Of a DNA stretch of 64,000 nt, positions 34,535 to 43,664 are shown in pieces (the stretch's first letter is position 1; every line of letters starts with the position of its first letter). This DNA comes from Mucilaginibacter gilvus. Its GTDB lineage: Bacteria > Bacteroidota > Bacteroidia > Sphingobacteriales > Sphingobacteriaceae. The notes beneath the pieces were generated by a model. The model worked only from the letters and a program-made list of their open reading frames with translations, searched no databases and was not told where the DNA came from. A program made the position numbers and the translations under genes. The stretch lies in the NCBI RefSeq assembly GCF_004054195.1, contig NZ_SBIW01000011.1:35909-99908 (forward strand), given 5' to 3'.

Positions 34535-35200
34535 TCAATATGCCTTATGTAATTTATCTGCTAAATCATCCGGCAAAAGGCTGTTTATAATCGCTTGAAC
34601 AGCCTTATCCAAGTCGTAATCGAAACGTTTAAATTCAACTTTAATTGATCCGCTTTCGGCAATAGTCAAAAGTACATAACACCCTTGCGGATTGCCATCT
34701 TTCGGTTTACCGACAGAACCGATATTGACAACGTGTTTATTATTCCCAATGATACGATGGTATGGTTTATGCGTATGGCCGATACATAAAATATCAGCTT
34801 TGGCTTCCTCCATCATTTCTAACACATAGTTTTCCTCAAGGTCTTCTAATACATACTCATTGATACTACGTGTACTGCCATGTGCCAGTACCAAATTGAG
34901 GTGATCGCTGTTTAGCTGAAATTCCAACCTGATATGTGCAGGCAGCGTATTCAAATAAACCCTGTTATCATCCGTAACCAATTCATAAGCATAACCTTTG
35001 GTCTTCAGGTCATGATTACCAGCGAGCATGGCAAGGCCACGTTTGCGTACTTCAGCAATTACTTCATTGGGCCAAATATTGTAGCCGATCAGGTCGCCCA
35101 GGCAATAGATGGCATCTGGTTTATTTTTGTCAACGTCGGCCAGGAACGCTTCAAACGCCGGGAGGTTGGCATGGACATCCGAAAAGAGTGCAATTTTCAT
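34535..35200 (-). CDS. Metallophosphoesterase (YfcE/MJ0936-like)
   Basis: A 221-residue cytoplasmic calcineurin-like phosphoesterase. Metal ligands are visible in order: SDVHANL, GDLIGYN, GNHD, HGS and GHTHKPYHR. Such enzymes hydrolyse phosphodiesters with a two-metal centre; the substrate is not known. It lies directly beside a decayed paralogue on the same strand, so this is the surviving copy of a tandem duplication or a pair. It is also next to a remnant of an arsenite pump. Confidence 0.88.
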   Translation of the reverse strand: MKIALFSDVHANLPAFEAFLADVDKNKPDAIYCLGDLIGYNIWPNEVIAEVRKRGLAMLAGNHDLKTKGYAYELVTDDNRVYLNTLPAHIRLEFQLNSDHLNLVLAHGSTRSINEYVLEDLEENYVLEMMEEAKADILCIGHTHKPYHRIIGNNKHVVNIGSVGKPKDGNPQGCYVLLTIAESGSIKVEFKRFDYDLDKAVQAIINSLLPDDLADKLHKAY

Positions 35201-35201
35201 A

Positions 35202-35970
35202 TTAGGCGTTTCTTAACATATCAGCATATTCATTAGGCAACGGGCTGTCTTCAACCGCTTTTGCCGCTTTTTCAATATCATAATCAAAGCGGATAAACTC
35301 AACTTTTACACTGTCTTTGTCTTTTATCGAACTGTTTTCATTGATATGCAGTAACACATACCCGCCGCGCGGGTCTTTGTCTTTTGGCTTGCCTACCGAG
35401 CCGATATTAATGGCATGGCGGTAATGCGTATACTATGTAATTTGTGTGGGTAGGATACGGTGATAGGGCTGGTGCGTATGGCCAAAGCACATTACGTCGG
35501 CATCAGCCTGTTCCATAATTCGCAGCATACTTTTTTCGTCCCTGTCTTCAAAAAGATATTCATTTACCTTGCGGGGGTTGCCGTGTACGAATAAAACATT
35601 CAGTTTATCATTGTTCAACTGAAATTCTAACCGTATGTGGGCAGGCAGGGTACGCAAATAAGCCCTTTGTTCATCTTTTACCGCTTCATTGGTATAAGCA
35701 ATAGACACTTTGCCTAAAGCCTTCTCTTCGTCAGTTTTGTAAGCGCAACCGCAATCATCATTATGACGCCCAATACCAAAATCATAATTACCGGCGATGG
35801 TCGGTATTCCGCGCTTGCGAATCTCGTCAATCACTTCATTTGGCCAAATATTATATCCTACCAGGTTACCGAGGCAGTAAACCGCATCCGGCTTGGTTTT
35901 TTCAATATCGGCAAAGAATGCTTCCAATGCCGGTAGGTTAGCGTGTATGTCGGAAAAGAGCGATCTTTAT
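35202..35970 (-). pseudogene. Decayed metallophosphoesterase paralogue
   Basis: Related to the intact neighbour (VYCLGNLVGYNIWPNEVIDEI, GHTHQPYHRI) but broken at least twice. At the 5' end ATA stands where ATG should be, and one base is missing around residue 3 so that ALFSDIH is out of frame. Near 35430 the frame is lost after GHTHQPYHRI; the true C-terminus (INIGSVGKPKDKDPRGGYV... to MLRNA) continues in another frame to a stop at 35202-35204. It has an insert with CGCAYKTDEEKALGK relative to the neighbour. No functional product is expected. Confidence 0.85.
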
Positions 35971-36235
35971 TATTCTACAGTGGTTAAAGTTTTGGTGGTG
36001 TAGTATTTTTTACGGAAGTAAAAAGCAAGGTTGACTAACGCGATGAGCGCAGGCATTTCAACCAACGGGCCGATCACACCGGCGAAGGCTTCACCCGAAT
36101 TGATCTCAAATACACCGATGGCCACGGCAATTGCCAGTTCAAAATTATTTCCAGTAGCCGTAAATGCAATAGAGGTGCTTTTAGAATAATCCGCGCCCTA
36201 TGATTTGCCAATGAAGAAACTGAGCACAACATAAT
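35970..36235 (-). pseudogene. C-terminal remnant of an ACR3-type arsenite exporter
   Basis: The minus-strand translation gives SIAFTATGNNFELAIAVAIG and GEAFAGVIGPLVEMPALI, ending ...TTKTLTTVE, which is the last two helices of the ACR3 family. An in-frame TAG precedes it (after SFFIGKS), and upstream sequence is lost, so only ~85-90 residues remain of ~350. It lies head-to-tail with the decayed phosphoesterase, indicating erosion of a former arsenic-resistance module. Confidence 0.8.
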
Positions 36236-36291
36236 GGTAAAGTAAATTACCAATGGTATTAAGGAATTAAAACATTACCGTGCTATACATA

Positions 36292-36321
36292 GTACTAAAT
36301 TTATCTACATTTGTACTAAAT
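36292..36321 (+). promoter_or_regulatory. Promoter with GTACTAAAT direct repeats
   Basis: TACATTTG (36306-36313) is a TAnnTTTG -7 box ending 6 bases before the ATG. GTACTAAAT occurs at 36292-36300 and again at 36313-36321, 21 bases apart, i.e. two helical turns, flanking the box. This looks like an operator for a dimeric regulator, and the second copy runs into the start codon. Confidence 0.45.
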
Positions 36322-36715
36322 GAAAAGATCAATCACGACCGCTTTATTAGCCTGTTATTTTTTGGCCGGAAGCGTAATCTTTCCTTTGAGTGATTTTTCT
36401 TTGATGCGCGACCTTCCTGCGATGTACCGCTCCTATTGTGAGGTCAAGGCTGGTACACCGGATATTTGTGATTTTGTCGGCGATTACCTACTGCACGGTA
36501 AAGAGCTATTTGGGAACAACGCCCATGACGCCCAACCAAAAAACGGTGGGGCGCTACAGTTCCAACATCAACCCACGCTTTCGATCTTCTTCGTTGAGCA
36601 TGTATTCCGGCTTTTTACCATTACCAGCCACCCCATAATTAATAAGCCTATCTACAACATTCTATTCTATACTTCTGAATATCACCATGAACATTTCAGG
36701 CCACCGATAGCCTAA
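36320..36715 (+). CDS. Small exported protein with HFRPPIA tail
   Basis: A 131-residue protein with signal peptide (residues 1-22). The mature part has SYCEVKAGTPDICDFVGDYLLHGKELFG (two Cys), a region with QHQP, and the C-terminus YHHEHFRPPIA. Similar proteins occur upstream of TonB-dependent receptors in Bacteroidota as far as I recall, without a known function. The His cluster next to the terminal PP links it to the other PP-tail proteins. It is first in a unit with the TonB receptor, 77 bases downstream. Confidence 0.6.
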   Translation: MKRSITTALLACYFLAGSVIFPLSDFSLMRDLPAMYRSYCEVKAGTPDICDFVGDYLLHGKELFGNNAHDAQPKNGGALQFQHQPTLSIFFVEHVFRLFTITSHPIINKPIYNILFYTSEYHHEHFRPPIA

Positions 36716-36754
36716 ATATCTCACTCCATTTTTATTCATACAGTTTTTAACGCA

Positions 36755-36775
36755 AGCCAGAGCATAGCTATGGCT
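36755..36775 (+). promoter_or_regulatory. Intercistronic hairpin AGCCA...TGGCT
   Basis: AGCCA and TGGCT pair around GAGCATAGCTA, 17 bases before the TonB receptor ATG. It is the fourth instance of a short hairpin following a PP-tail gene. Confidence 0.35.
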
Positions 36776-36792
36776 AAATATTCATATTATAC

Positions 36793-38973
36793 ATGAAAAG
36801 ATTTTTCATGCTGATATCCTTTGTGCTGCTGGCACATTTGGTATCAGCGCAGAATACATTCCGAGCGAAAGTATTCAACGACCAGACCAAAGCGGCGCTG
36901 AAAGGCGCGACCGCGACCATTCCTGACCTAAAGATCAGCATAAGCGCTGATACCAGCGGCTTATTGACTATTCCTAATATACCTAACGGTAAATTCGAGA
37001 TTGAGATCACCTATGTGGGTTTTGGCAAAAGCGAAAAGGTTTACAGTTTTCCAATGCAAACTCCCGATCAGGTATTGACCATTAACTTGGAACCATCAAC
37101 CGGTGAACTGGCAGAAGTAACCGTACAAACCACCCGAACCAACCAGAACCTGCGGGATATCCCAACGCGTATAGAGGCGTTGCCCTTAGAAGAACTGGAC
37201 GAAAAAAGCACCATGCGTCCCGGCGATGTCAGAATGCTGCTGGGAGAAACCACTGGCATTCACGTCCAGCAAACTTCAGCGGTGAGCGGCAGTGCCAGTT
37301 TCCGTATCCAGGGCTTGGGCAGCAGGTACACGCAACTCCTGCAAGATGGGATGCCCTTGTACTCAGGCTTTTCGGGTAATCTCAGTTTATTACAGATCAG
37401 CCCGCTGGACCTACGACAAGTAGAATTTATCAAAGGATCAGCCTCGACTTTATATGGCGGCGGCGCTATTGCAGGTTTAGTCAACCTCATCAGCAAAGTG
37501 CCGGAGAAATCACCTGAACTGACTTTTCTTTTGAATGGCACAAGCGCCAAAGGTGCAGATGCCAGCGGCTATTACAGCCAAAAGTGGAAACATATCGGCA
37601 CGACCATATTTGGTTCTTATAATTACAATGGCGCTTATGACCCATCGAATACCGGGCTAAGCGCTATACCACTAACCAAACGTTTTACCATCAACCCGAA
37701 AGTATTCCTGTATATGGATGAACATAATTCCGGCTGGTTCGGTGTAAATACCACTTATGAGAACCGTTTGGGTGGGGATTTGCAGGTCATTTCCGGTCAA
37801 CCCGATAATGTGCATCAATATTTTGAGCAAAACAAAACATTCCGCTTTTCAACTCAGCTCTCATTTACCCATAAGATAGATGAAGAAAGCAAGATCAATT
37901 TAAAAAATACGATCTGTTATTTTGACCGGGATCTGGCCGGGCCAGCGTTTGATTTTAAAGGCAGGCAGGTTTCCTCGTACAGTGAAGTCAACTATGTGCG
38001 TAATGGCGAAAAAGCTTCCTGGGTTGCCGGTGCCAACCTGATCACCGATCATTTTACGGCAGAACCCCCGCAAAACAGCCTAAGCTATAACCAGGTTACC
38101 ATCGGGACTTTTGTACAAAACACTTACAAGGCAAATAATTGGTTCTCTGTAGAGAGCGGTTTACGCCTTGATATCAATAACCCCGCACCGGCCACACCAT
38201 CATCGGGTCTATTTATTTTGCCGAGAATAAACGCGCTGTTTAAGATCACAGACCATTTGAGTAGCCGAATTGGCGGCGGACTGGGTTATAAAATGCCGTC
38301 CTTATTCAACGACGAAGTAGAACAGGATGACTATGTGCATATCCAGCCCTTAAACATCGGCAACACACAAGCTGAACAATCTTATGGTTTAAACGGCGAC
38401 CTGAATTACCGCTGTGCATTAGGCGATGAAGCGGTTATTAACGTAAACCAATTGTTTTTTTCAACAAGGGTGGACAGACCGTTGATTCTGCAAAGCAATA
38501 GTTTTATTAATGCTCCCGGTTACTTAAACACACAGGGCGCGGAAATCAATATCAAGTTGGTGATGGATGAACTGGTATTTTATGTCGGCTATACTTACAC
38601 TGATACCAAAACGCATTTCAACGGGATAAGCGAGCTACAAACACTTACGCCCAAAAATCAATTAAGTTTTGATGTGACTTATGAAATTGAAGGAAGTTTC
38701 CGTTTCGGAGCTGAAAGTTTTTATACCGGCCCGCAGTTATTATCAGACGGTACCACCGGAAAAGATTACGTAACCTTTGGTTTATTGGTACAGAAGATGT
38801 GGAAGCACCTGGATATTTTTGTAAACGCTGAGAATTTGACTGATCAGCGCCAAACCAAATGGGGCAGTATTTACACGGGCAGTTTGACTACTCCTAAATT
38901 CAAGAACATTTACGCGCCTTTGGATGGTGTGGTGGTTAATGCTGGAATCAGGATCAAGTTGCTCAATAAATAA
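36793..38973 (+). CDS. TonB-dependent outer membrane receptor
   Basis: A 726-residue protein: signal peptide (1-19, VSAQ), carboxypeptidase-regulatory-like beta domain (~20-105), plug domain with LPLEELDEKSTMRPGDVRMLLGE and GLGSRYTQLLQDGMPL (~115-230), then a 22-strand-type barrel ending ...GIRIKLLNK with a C-terminal aromatic-poor end. It imports a substrate with TonB energy. The ligand is unknown; the neighbourhood suggests a metal complex or metallophore. It is preceded by the small HFRPPIA protein and ends at two hairpin candidates. Confidence 0.9.
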   Translation: MKRFFMLISFVLLAHLVSAQNTFRAKVFNDQTKAALKGATATIPDLKISISADTSGLLTIPNIPNGKFEIEITYVGFGKSEKVYSFPMQTPDQVLTINLEPSTGELAEVTVQTTRTNQNLRDIPTRIEALPLEELDEKSTMRPGDVRMLLGETTGIHVQQTSAVSGSASFRIQGLGSRYTQLLQDGMPLYSGFSGNLSLLQISPLDLRQVEFIKGSASTLYGGGAIAGLVNLISKVPEKSPELTFLLNGTSAKGADASGYYSQKWKHIGTTIFGSYNYNGAYDPSNTGLSAIPLTKRFTINPKVFLYMDEHNSGWFGVNTTYENRLGGDLQVISGQPDNVHQYFEQNKTFRFSTQLSFTHKIDEESKINLKNTICYFDRDLAGPAFDFKGRQVSSYSEVNYVRNGEKASWVAGANLITDHFTAEPPQNSLSYNQVTIGTFVQNTYKANNWFSVESGLRLDINNPAPATPSSGLFILPRINALFKITDHLSSRIGGGLGYKMPSLFNDEVEQDDYVHIQPLNIGNTQAEQSYGLNGDLNYRCALGDEAVINVNQLFFSTRVDRPLILQSNSFINAPGYLNTQGAEINIKLVMDELVFYVGYTYTDTKTHFNGISELQTLTPKNQLSFDVTYEIEGSFRFGAESFYTGPQLLSDGTTGKDYVTFGLLVQKMWKHLDIFVNAENLTDQRQTKWGSIYTGSLTTPKFKNIYAPLDGVVVNAGIRIKLLNK

Positions 38974-38977
38974 AAGC

Positions 38978-38998
38978 GAACTGAAGTTCTGGTTTTTT
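38978..38998 (+). terminator. Weak terminator after TonB receptor gene
   Basis: GAACT-GA-AGTTC is followed by TGG and six T. The stem is short (5 bp) with a 2-base loop, so efficiency is doubtful. Confidence 0.3.
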
Positions 38999-39051
38999 AT
39001 CGCTCGCTATCTTTGAATAATAGGCAGCTATCTTAAACAATGAAGACTTTT

Positions 39052-39080
39052 CTATTTTTTAAAAGCAGTTTAAAAAATAG
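39052..39080. terminator. AT-rich 12-bp hairpin between convergent genes
   Basis: CTATTTTTTAAA and its perfect complement surround AGCAG. With T-runs and A-runs on both arms, it can act as a bidirectional terminator between the TonB receptor gene and the minus-strand CPBP gene. Confidence 0.6.
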
Positions 39081-39188
39081 ATGCTAACCAAGTACACGTG
39101 CTTCTTTAAAGACGGGATCCACATCTTTGGATAGTTTGAGATTCAGATGAACAGTTAAATTTGCAAAATCCATGGAAAATAACAGGGT

Positions 39189-39962
39189 CTATTTGAGCAC
39201 CTGAGCTAACGTAATTGCTGTGAACAGTGCCCAGTCATTCAAGATGTGAGCGCCTGTAGACACCCAAATATTCTTTGTTCTGATGAATGCAAGTGTCAAG
39301 GCAATCCGGGCACCTCCTATAATTACAAAACACTGTATAATATTCCAGTTGTAAGTAGTCAAGTGGATAGCACCAAACCATAGCGCTGATAAAAGCCACG
39401 CCCAAAGAATAGATTTTTTTCTCGATACACTAAACTTTAATTGAAGTATTGACATGACTGCTAAGAATGGAATTACAACAAGCAGTTCTTCACCGAAAAG
39501 TTGTATGCCGGTTCCAACGTAGAAAGCCACCAGTTCCGCCACATGCGCATGCCCGAGGCCATTTGTTGCAGGTGTATCAGCAGTATGAAAGCCAAGTGCC
39601 TGTACAATTATGGCAATAATAGTAGTTATAACTATATTTAATATAGCGAAGATGACCATATACCAATAATCTTTAGCAACCGGCTTTCTGAAAATCGCTT
39701 TCCAATAAGGCTTAGTAAGATACCAAAAGATCGCCAGTGGTGTAACCGTGAATAAGATACGAGTTGGAATCATTTCGATATTGTTGTGCGTGGGTATTAA
39801 ACTCAGCACAAGGAAACCTACAAAAGTCCCTAACCAGGCCACAATCCATTTCCAAGTTTTTAAGTAAACAGGTTGACCGTTATAATATGGAAAATCAATG
39901 TCATTTTGTTCCTCAATTAATTTCCCAAAACGCCTGTCGTTACCTAACTTAGCTTTAACCAT
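39189..39962 (-). CDS. CPBP-family intramembrane protease homologue (variant motif 1)
   Basis: A 257-residue membrane protein with about eight helices. CPBP/CAAX motifs: FGEELLVV (Glu158-Glu159) in motif 1, FGAIH (His200) in motif 2 and AHILND (His239, Asn242) in motif 3. The usual EExxxR arginine is Val here, followed by IPFLA, a variant also seen in some relatives in my recollection. Proteolytic activity is therefore plausible but not certain. It is a single gene, convergent with the TonB receptor gene and divergent from the patatin gene. Confidence 0.78.
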   Translation of the reverse strand: MVKAKLGNDRRFGKLIEEQNDIDFPYYNGQPVYLKTWKWIVAWLGTFVGFLVLSLIPTHNNIEMIPTRILFTVTPLAIFWYLTKPYWKAIFRKPVAKDYWYMVIFAILNIVITTIIAIIVQALGFHTADTPATNGLGHAHVAELVAFYVGTGIQLFGEELLVVIPFLAVMSILQLKFSVSRKKSILWAWLLSALWFGAIHLTTYNWNIIQCFVIIGGARIALTLAFIRTKNIWVSTGAHILNDWALFTAITLAQVLK

Positions 39963-40057
39963 GATGTCTTGACTTTTTTTCTTAAATATACTTTAAGCAA
40001 CACTAATATCAAGGGCTTAATTAAACTTAGGTAAATATAGCTTTCAACTCTTTTTGA

Positions 40058-42478
40058 ATGTATTATCGCGAAGCAACTTATAAATTTTTACTGTCGACTT
40101 CCTTATTTTATATATTGGTAGTATGTGGAGCCACATGCTTTGCGCAAAATCAAATTGCCGCGCAACCTAAATCACAGCCTAAAATAGGGCTTGCACTAAG
40201 CGGTGGTGGAGCCAAAGGGCTCGCCTACATCGGCTTGTTGAAAAAGATAGATTCTTTGGGGATCAAAGTGAGTTATATCACGGGCACCAGCATGGGCGGC
40301 GTAATAGGTAGCCTGTACGCTATGGGCTACTCGGGGCGGCAATTGGAAGATATTGTAAAGCGTATTAACTGGAATTTGGCACTGTCTAACAATGTACCGC
40401 TTAGCCAAATTAATATTGAGGAAAAAGACGAGTACGGGAGGTATCTGCTGGAACTGCCAATTCATAAAGGTAAACCCTCTATACCGATATCAATTATTGA
40501 AGGGCAATATTTATCAGAGGTACTAAATACCTACACTTATCCTGCCCGAAACATTACCGACTTTTCGAAACTATTCATTCCCCTCCAAATCACAACTTCA
40601 AATATTATAGACGGAAAAGTGGTTATGCAAAAATCAGGGTCATTGCCGTTGGCTATGCGGGCTACAATGGCCATTCCGGCTGTGTTTACATCTGTTTATA
40701 TTGATGACAAAATATTAGTAGATGGTGGTGTTACACGCAACTATCCAGCGGCAGAATTACGCAACATGGGTGCAGACTATGTCATAGGTGGCTACACCGG
40801 CTTTCATCTATTAAAAGAAAAAGAGCTTGAATCACCTTTTAATCTGCTTATGCAAACAATGTCATTTGGAGAAGTAGAGGATTTTGGAAAGCAAAAAAGC
40901 CAAACGAACTTATTGATAGATTACACTGAAGTGCTTGCTGGAATTAGCGCCGCCGATTTCTCCCGTTATAACAAAATAATGAAACGGGGCGAAATAGAGG
41001 CCGAAAAATATTTGCCTCAGTTAATAAAAATTGCAGAGCAGCAAAAGGCTGATCATAATACGGCTGCGCCACAACATTTTGAAACTGCAAAAACACCCGT
41101 TGTTAAATATAATTTTATCACCAACAGAAATAAACAAATTACTGATACCGCGGAGCTTGATATGCTACAGCATGTTTGGAAGTTGGATACCGGCAAATAC
41201 TATGATGCAGCAACGGTAAACAACAATATTCGTGAAATCTTCGGCACTCGTTTTTATGATAAGGTTTTCTATACTTTTAATAACGGCACCAAAGGTTTGG
41301 AAATGGATATCCACCTAAAAAAAGGAACTAAAGGGCATTTTAAAACCGCTGTACATTACGATACCGACCAGTCCGCAGGGATTATTTTAAACTACACGTA
41401 TTACAACTTGCTTTTTAACCGGTCGCGCTTTTTGGTTACTGTAGATGCTACTGAGCGATTTAAAGTGAGAACAAACTATTACAAATTCATCAGCCCTGAT
41501 AATAAGCTATGGGTGAGGGGCGATGCCGAATACCGCAACCTAAAAAGTAACGATTTGCTGCTATCCCTGTTTTCGGTAAAAGACCTTAATTCGCCCCCGC
41601 CCGACTATTTTATCCGCTCAGTTAAAACTTCTGCCAGTGTAGGTTATTCGTTCAACCATTCCATGTATGCGCAAGCCGGGATAAGTTATGAGTTGGAGGA
41701 TGTTTACAAGGCAAAAAGCATTGTATCTAAGGTAATTGGCGTAGACGAGCGCAACACGGTTTACCGCCATTATAACGAAGCCTTCTTTTTGAAATTTGTT
41801 CAAAATTCTACATCTTCGGCTTATTATCCTGTGTCAGGCAATAAATTAGAATCGGAATTTAAATACACTTTTGATAATCGCCTTAAGTTGAATAACATAG
41901 CCGGAACCGACACGAATGAAATTGATATTTACCAATATTTAAACCCGCAAAGTAACCTATATACCCCAAAAGGCCTGCCGGGTAACATTACCAGATTTTA
42001 CGTAAAAGATGAGATTGCATTGCCTCTTACACCCGCAATATCGTTAAAAATAGGAGTACTAACTGGCTTTAACAGCAGCAGTCGGTTTGGGGCAAATGGC
42101 AATAATTTCTTCTATCTGAATAATAATTTTGGGCTGGGCGGCACCGATCAACGTGACCTGTATTCCAACCAGGGCTTTATTGGTTTAAGGCAGGGAGAGC
42201 TTCCTTTTAGGGGCTTAACGGCGTTTAATTTTTCGGCGCAGTACAACCCAATTAAAAATATTTATTTTATACCGATGCTGAGTTATGCCGCCGAAAGCAA
42301 CGGATACAACACAGTAGCCAATTTATTTAAAAAAGGGCATGATAATATTGGTTATGGCTTACATCTCGGCTATATGTCGGTAATTGGCCCGGTGGATTTT
42401 GTTATTAGCAAAAGCACCATTGTAAACGAAATAAGTTTGCCTTGGCGGGCCTATCTTTCTTTAGGCTATAAGTTCTAA
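40058..42478 (+). CDS. Patatin-like phospholipase with Omp85-type barrel (PlpD-like)
   Basis: An 806-residue exported protein: signal (residues ~10-29, TCFAQ), patatin domain with GGGAKGLAYIG (oxyanion), GTSMGG (Ser78) and VDGGV (catalytic Asp) over ~42-330, a POTRA-like segment, and a C-terminal beta barrel (~440-806) with Omp85-type strands ending YLSLGYKF. This is the type V-d autotransporter (PlpD/FplA) layout, common in Bacteroidota as single proteins. It would hydrolyse phospholipids at the outer membrane. Confidence 0.88.
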   Translation: MYYREATYKFLLSTSLFYILVVCGATCFAQNQIAAQPKSQPKIGLALSGGGAKGLAYIGLLKKIDSLGIKVSYITGTSMGGVIGSLYAMGYSGRQLEDIVKRINWNLALSNNVPLSQINIEEKDEYGRYLLELPIHKGKPSIPISIIEGQYLSEVLNTYTYPARNITDFSKLFIPLQITTSNIIDGKVVMQKSGSLPLAMRATMAIPAVFTSVYIDDKILVDGGVTRNYPAAELRNMGADYVIGGYTGFHLLKEKELESPFNLLMQTMSFGEVEDFGKQKSQTNLLIDYTEVLAGISAADFSRYNKIMKRGEIEAEKYLPQLIKIAEQQKADHNTAAPQHFETAKTPVVKYNFITNRNKQITDTAELDMLQHVWKLDTGKYYDAATVNNNIREIFGTRFYDKVFYTFNNGTKGLEMDIHLKKGTKGHFKTAVHYDTDQSAGIILNYTYYNLLFNRSRFLVTVDATERFKVRTNYYKFISPDNKLWVRGDAEYRNLKSNDLLLSLFSVKDLNSPPPDYFIRSVKTSASVGYSFNHSMYAQAGISYELEDVYKAKSIVSKVIGVDERNTVYRHYNEAFFLKFVQNSTSSAYYPVSGNKLESEFKYTFDNRLKLNNIAGTDTNEIDIYQYLNPQSNLYTPKGLPGNITRFYVKDEIALPLTPAISLKIGVLTGFNSSSRFGANGNNFFYLNNNFGLGGTDQRDLYSNQGFIGLRQGELPFRGLTAFNFSAQYNPIKNIYFIPMLSYAAESNGYNTVANLFKKGHDNIGYGLHLGYMSVIGPVDFVISKSTIVNEISLPWRAYLSLGYKF

Positions 42479-42481
42479 GCT

Positions 42482-43579
42482 TTAATTCTGCAAAAGTAGT
42501 TCAAGCAACCGGCCGTCCCTGTTGTATACATCTTTCCTGAAGTTAAGCACGCCCTGGCTATCAACAAACGCGGTAAAGTAACCAATATAAACGGGCACCT
42601 TATTCTTTAAAACAACAGTATTTTCCGTACCTCGGTGCATGGCATTGTCAATTTTCTCAGGAGTCCATTGTTTGTCGTTACGCAATAATCTTATGGCCAG
42701 TTCGCGTGGCTCACCTACCCTGATACAGCCGTGGCTAAAAGCCCTTTCCTCTTTAGTAAACAGCGGTTTAGCAGGTGTATCGTGCAGGTATATATTGTTC
42801 GAATTAGGGAATATAAATTTGACAAGGCCAAGTGAATTTTTTACACCCGGCAATTGGCGCACGTTGCCACCGTTCCATTCCATATTGTGGCTGGCGAGGT
42901 AATTGGCGTTTCGTGCCATGCCGGGCTTTATTTCTTTTTTGATGATGCTTGGCGGTATATACCAGTACGGACTAAATACAATGTATTGCAGGTGCCCGCT
43001 AAAAATAACGGTTTCGGTCATTACCTTGCCTACAACCACCCTGCAGTTCCAAGCCAGTTTGTTGTCTACATAATAATGTAACTTATACTCTGGGATATTT
43101 ACCAATATAAATTCGCCGCCATGGTCATCTACGGGGATCCAGCGCAGCCTTTCCAGGTTGATGATCATCTGCTGGATGCGTTTTTCAAGAGGCACGTTCA
43201 ACTCGTCGACCAAGCCTTTGTTTAACTGTGCATCAACGTTTAAACCGTGTCTTGTTTTAAAACGCTTAACGGCAGCCTGCAAACTATCATCATAAAATTT
43301 ACTTGTCGTGTTATCTGTTAGGTCGCCAAGCTGAGTGAGGCGTTTACGCAATATAGGAAGCACGGATGCCGTATCGCCCGGTTTTATTAAACTTAATTTA
43401 GCAGCATAAGGTACCATAATATCCTTCTCCTTACTGGTCAGGCTTTGATAAACATTCAAAGCTTTTCTCAGAGCAGTGTATTGTGGTATCACGGCTGTCT
43501 GAGCTAATTTTGATTTAAACTGGGGCTTGCGACCGGTATTCCCCGGAACGTTTAACGGGATCTCATTTAATATGTACAA
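42482..43579 (-). pseudogene. 5'-truncated L,D-transpeptidase (YcbB-like)
   Basis: This reads as a peptidoglycan-binding region (~65-130) and a YkuD catalytic domain with HDTP and FSHGCIRV (Cys285), so the C-terminal catalytic part is complete. The family usually has ~530-600 residues; here ~180 N-terminal residues, including the signal peptide, are missing. The only possible start near the 5' end is a TTG two codons after an in-frame TAA. Without export signal it should not reach the periplasm. It is convergent, 3 bases from the patatin gene stop. Confidence 0.75.
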
Positions 43580-43664
43580 TATTTACGCAACGTTTGGGCT
43601 TCATTATCAATTGTAAAAGACACGGTTGATTTGTGTAAGATACATTGCTTAGCATATCTTTAAG

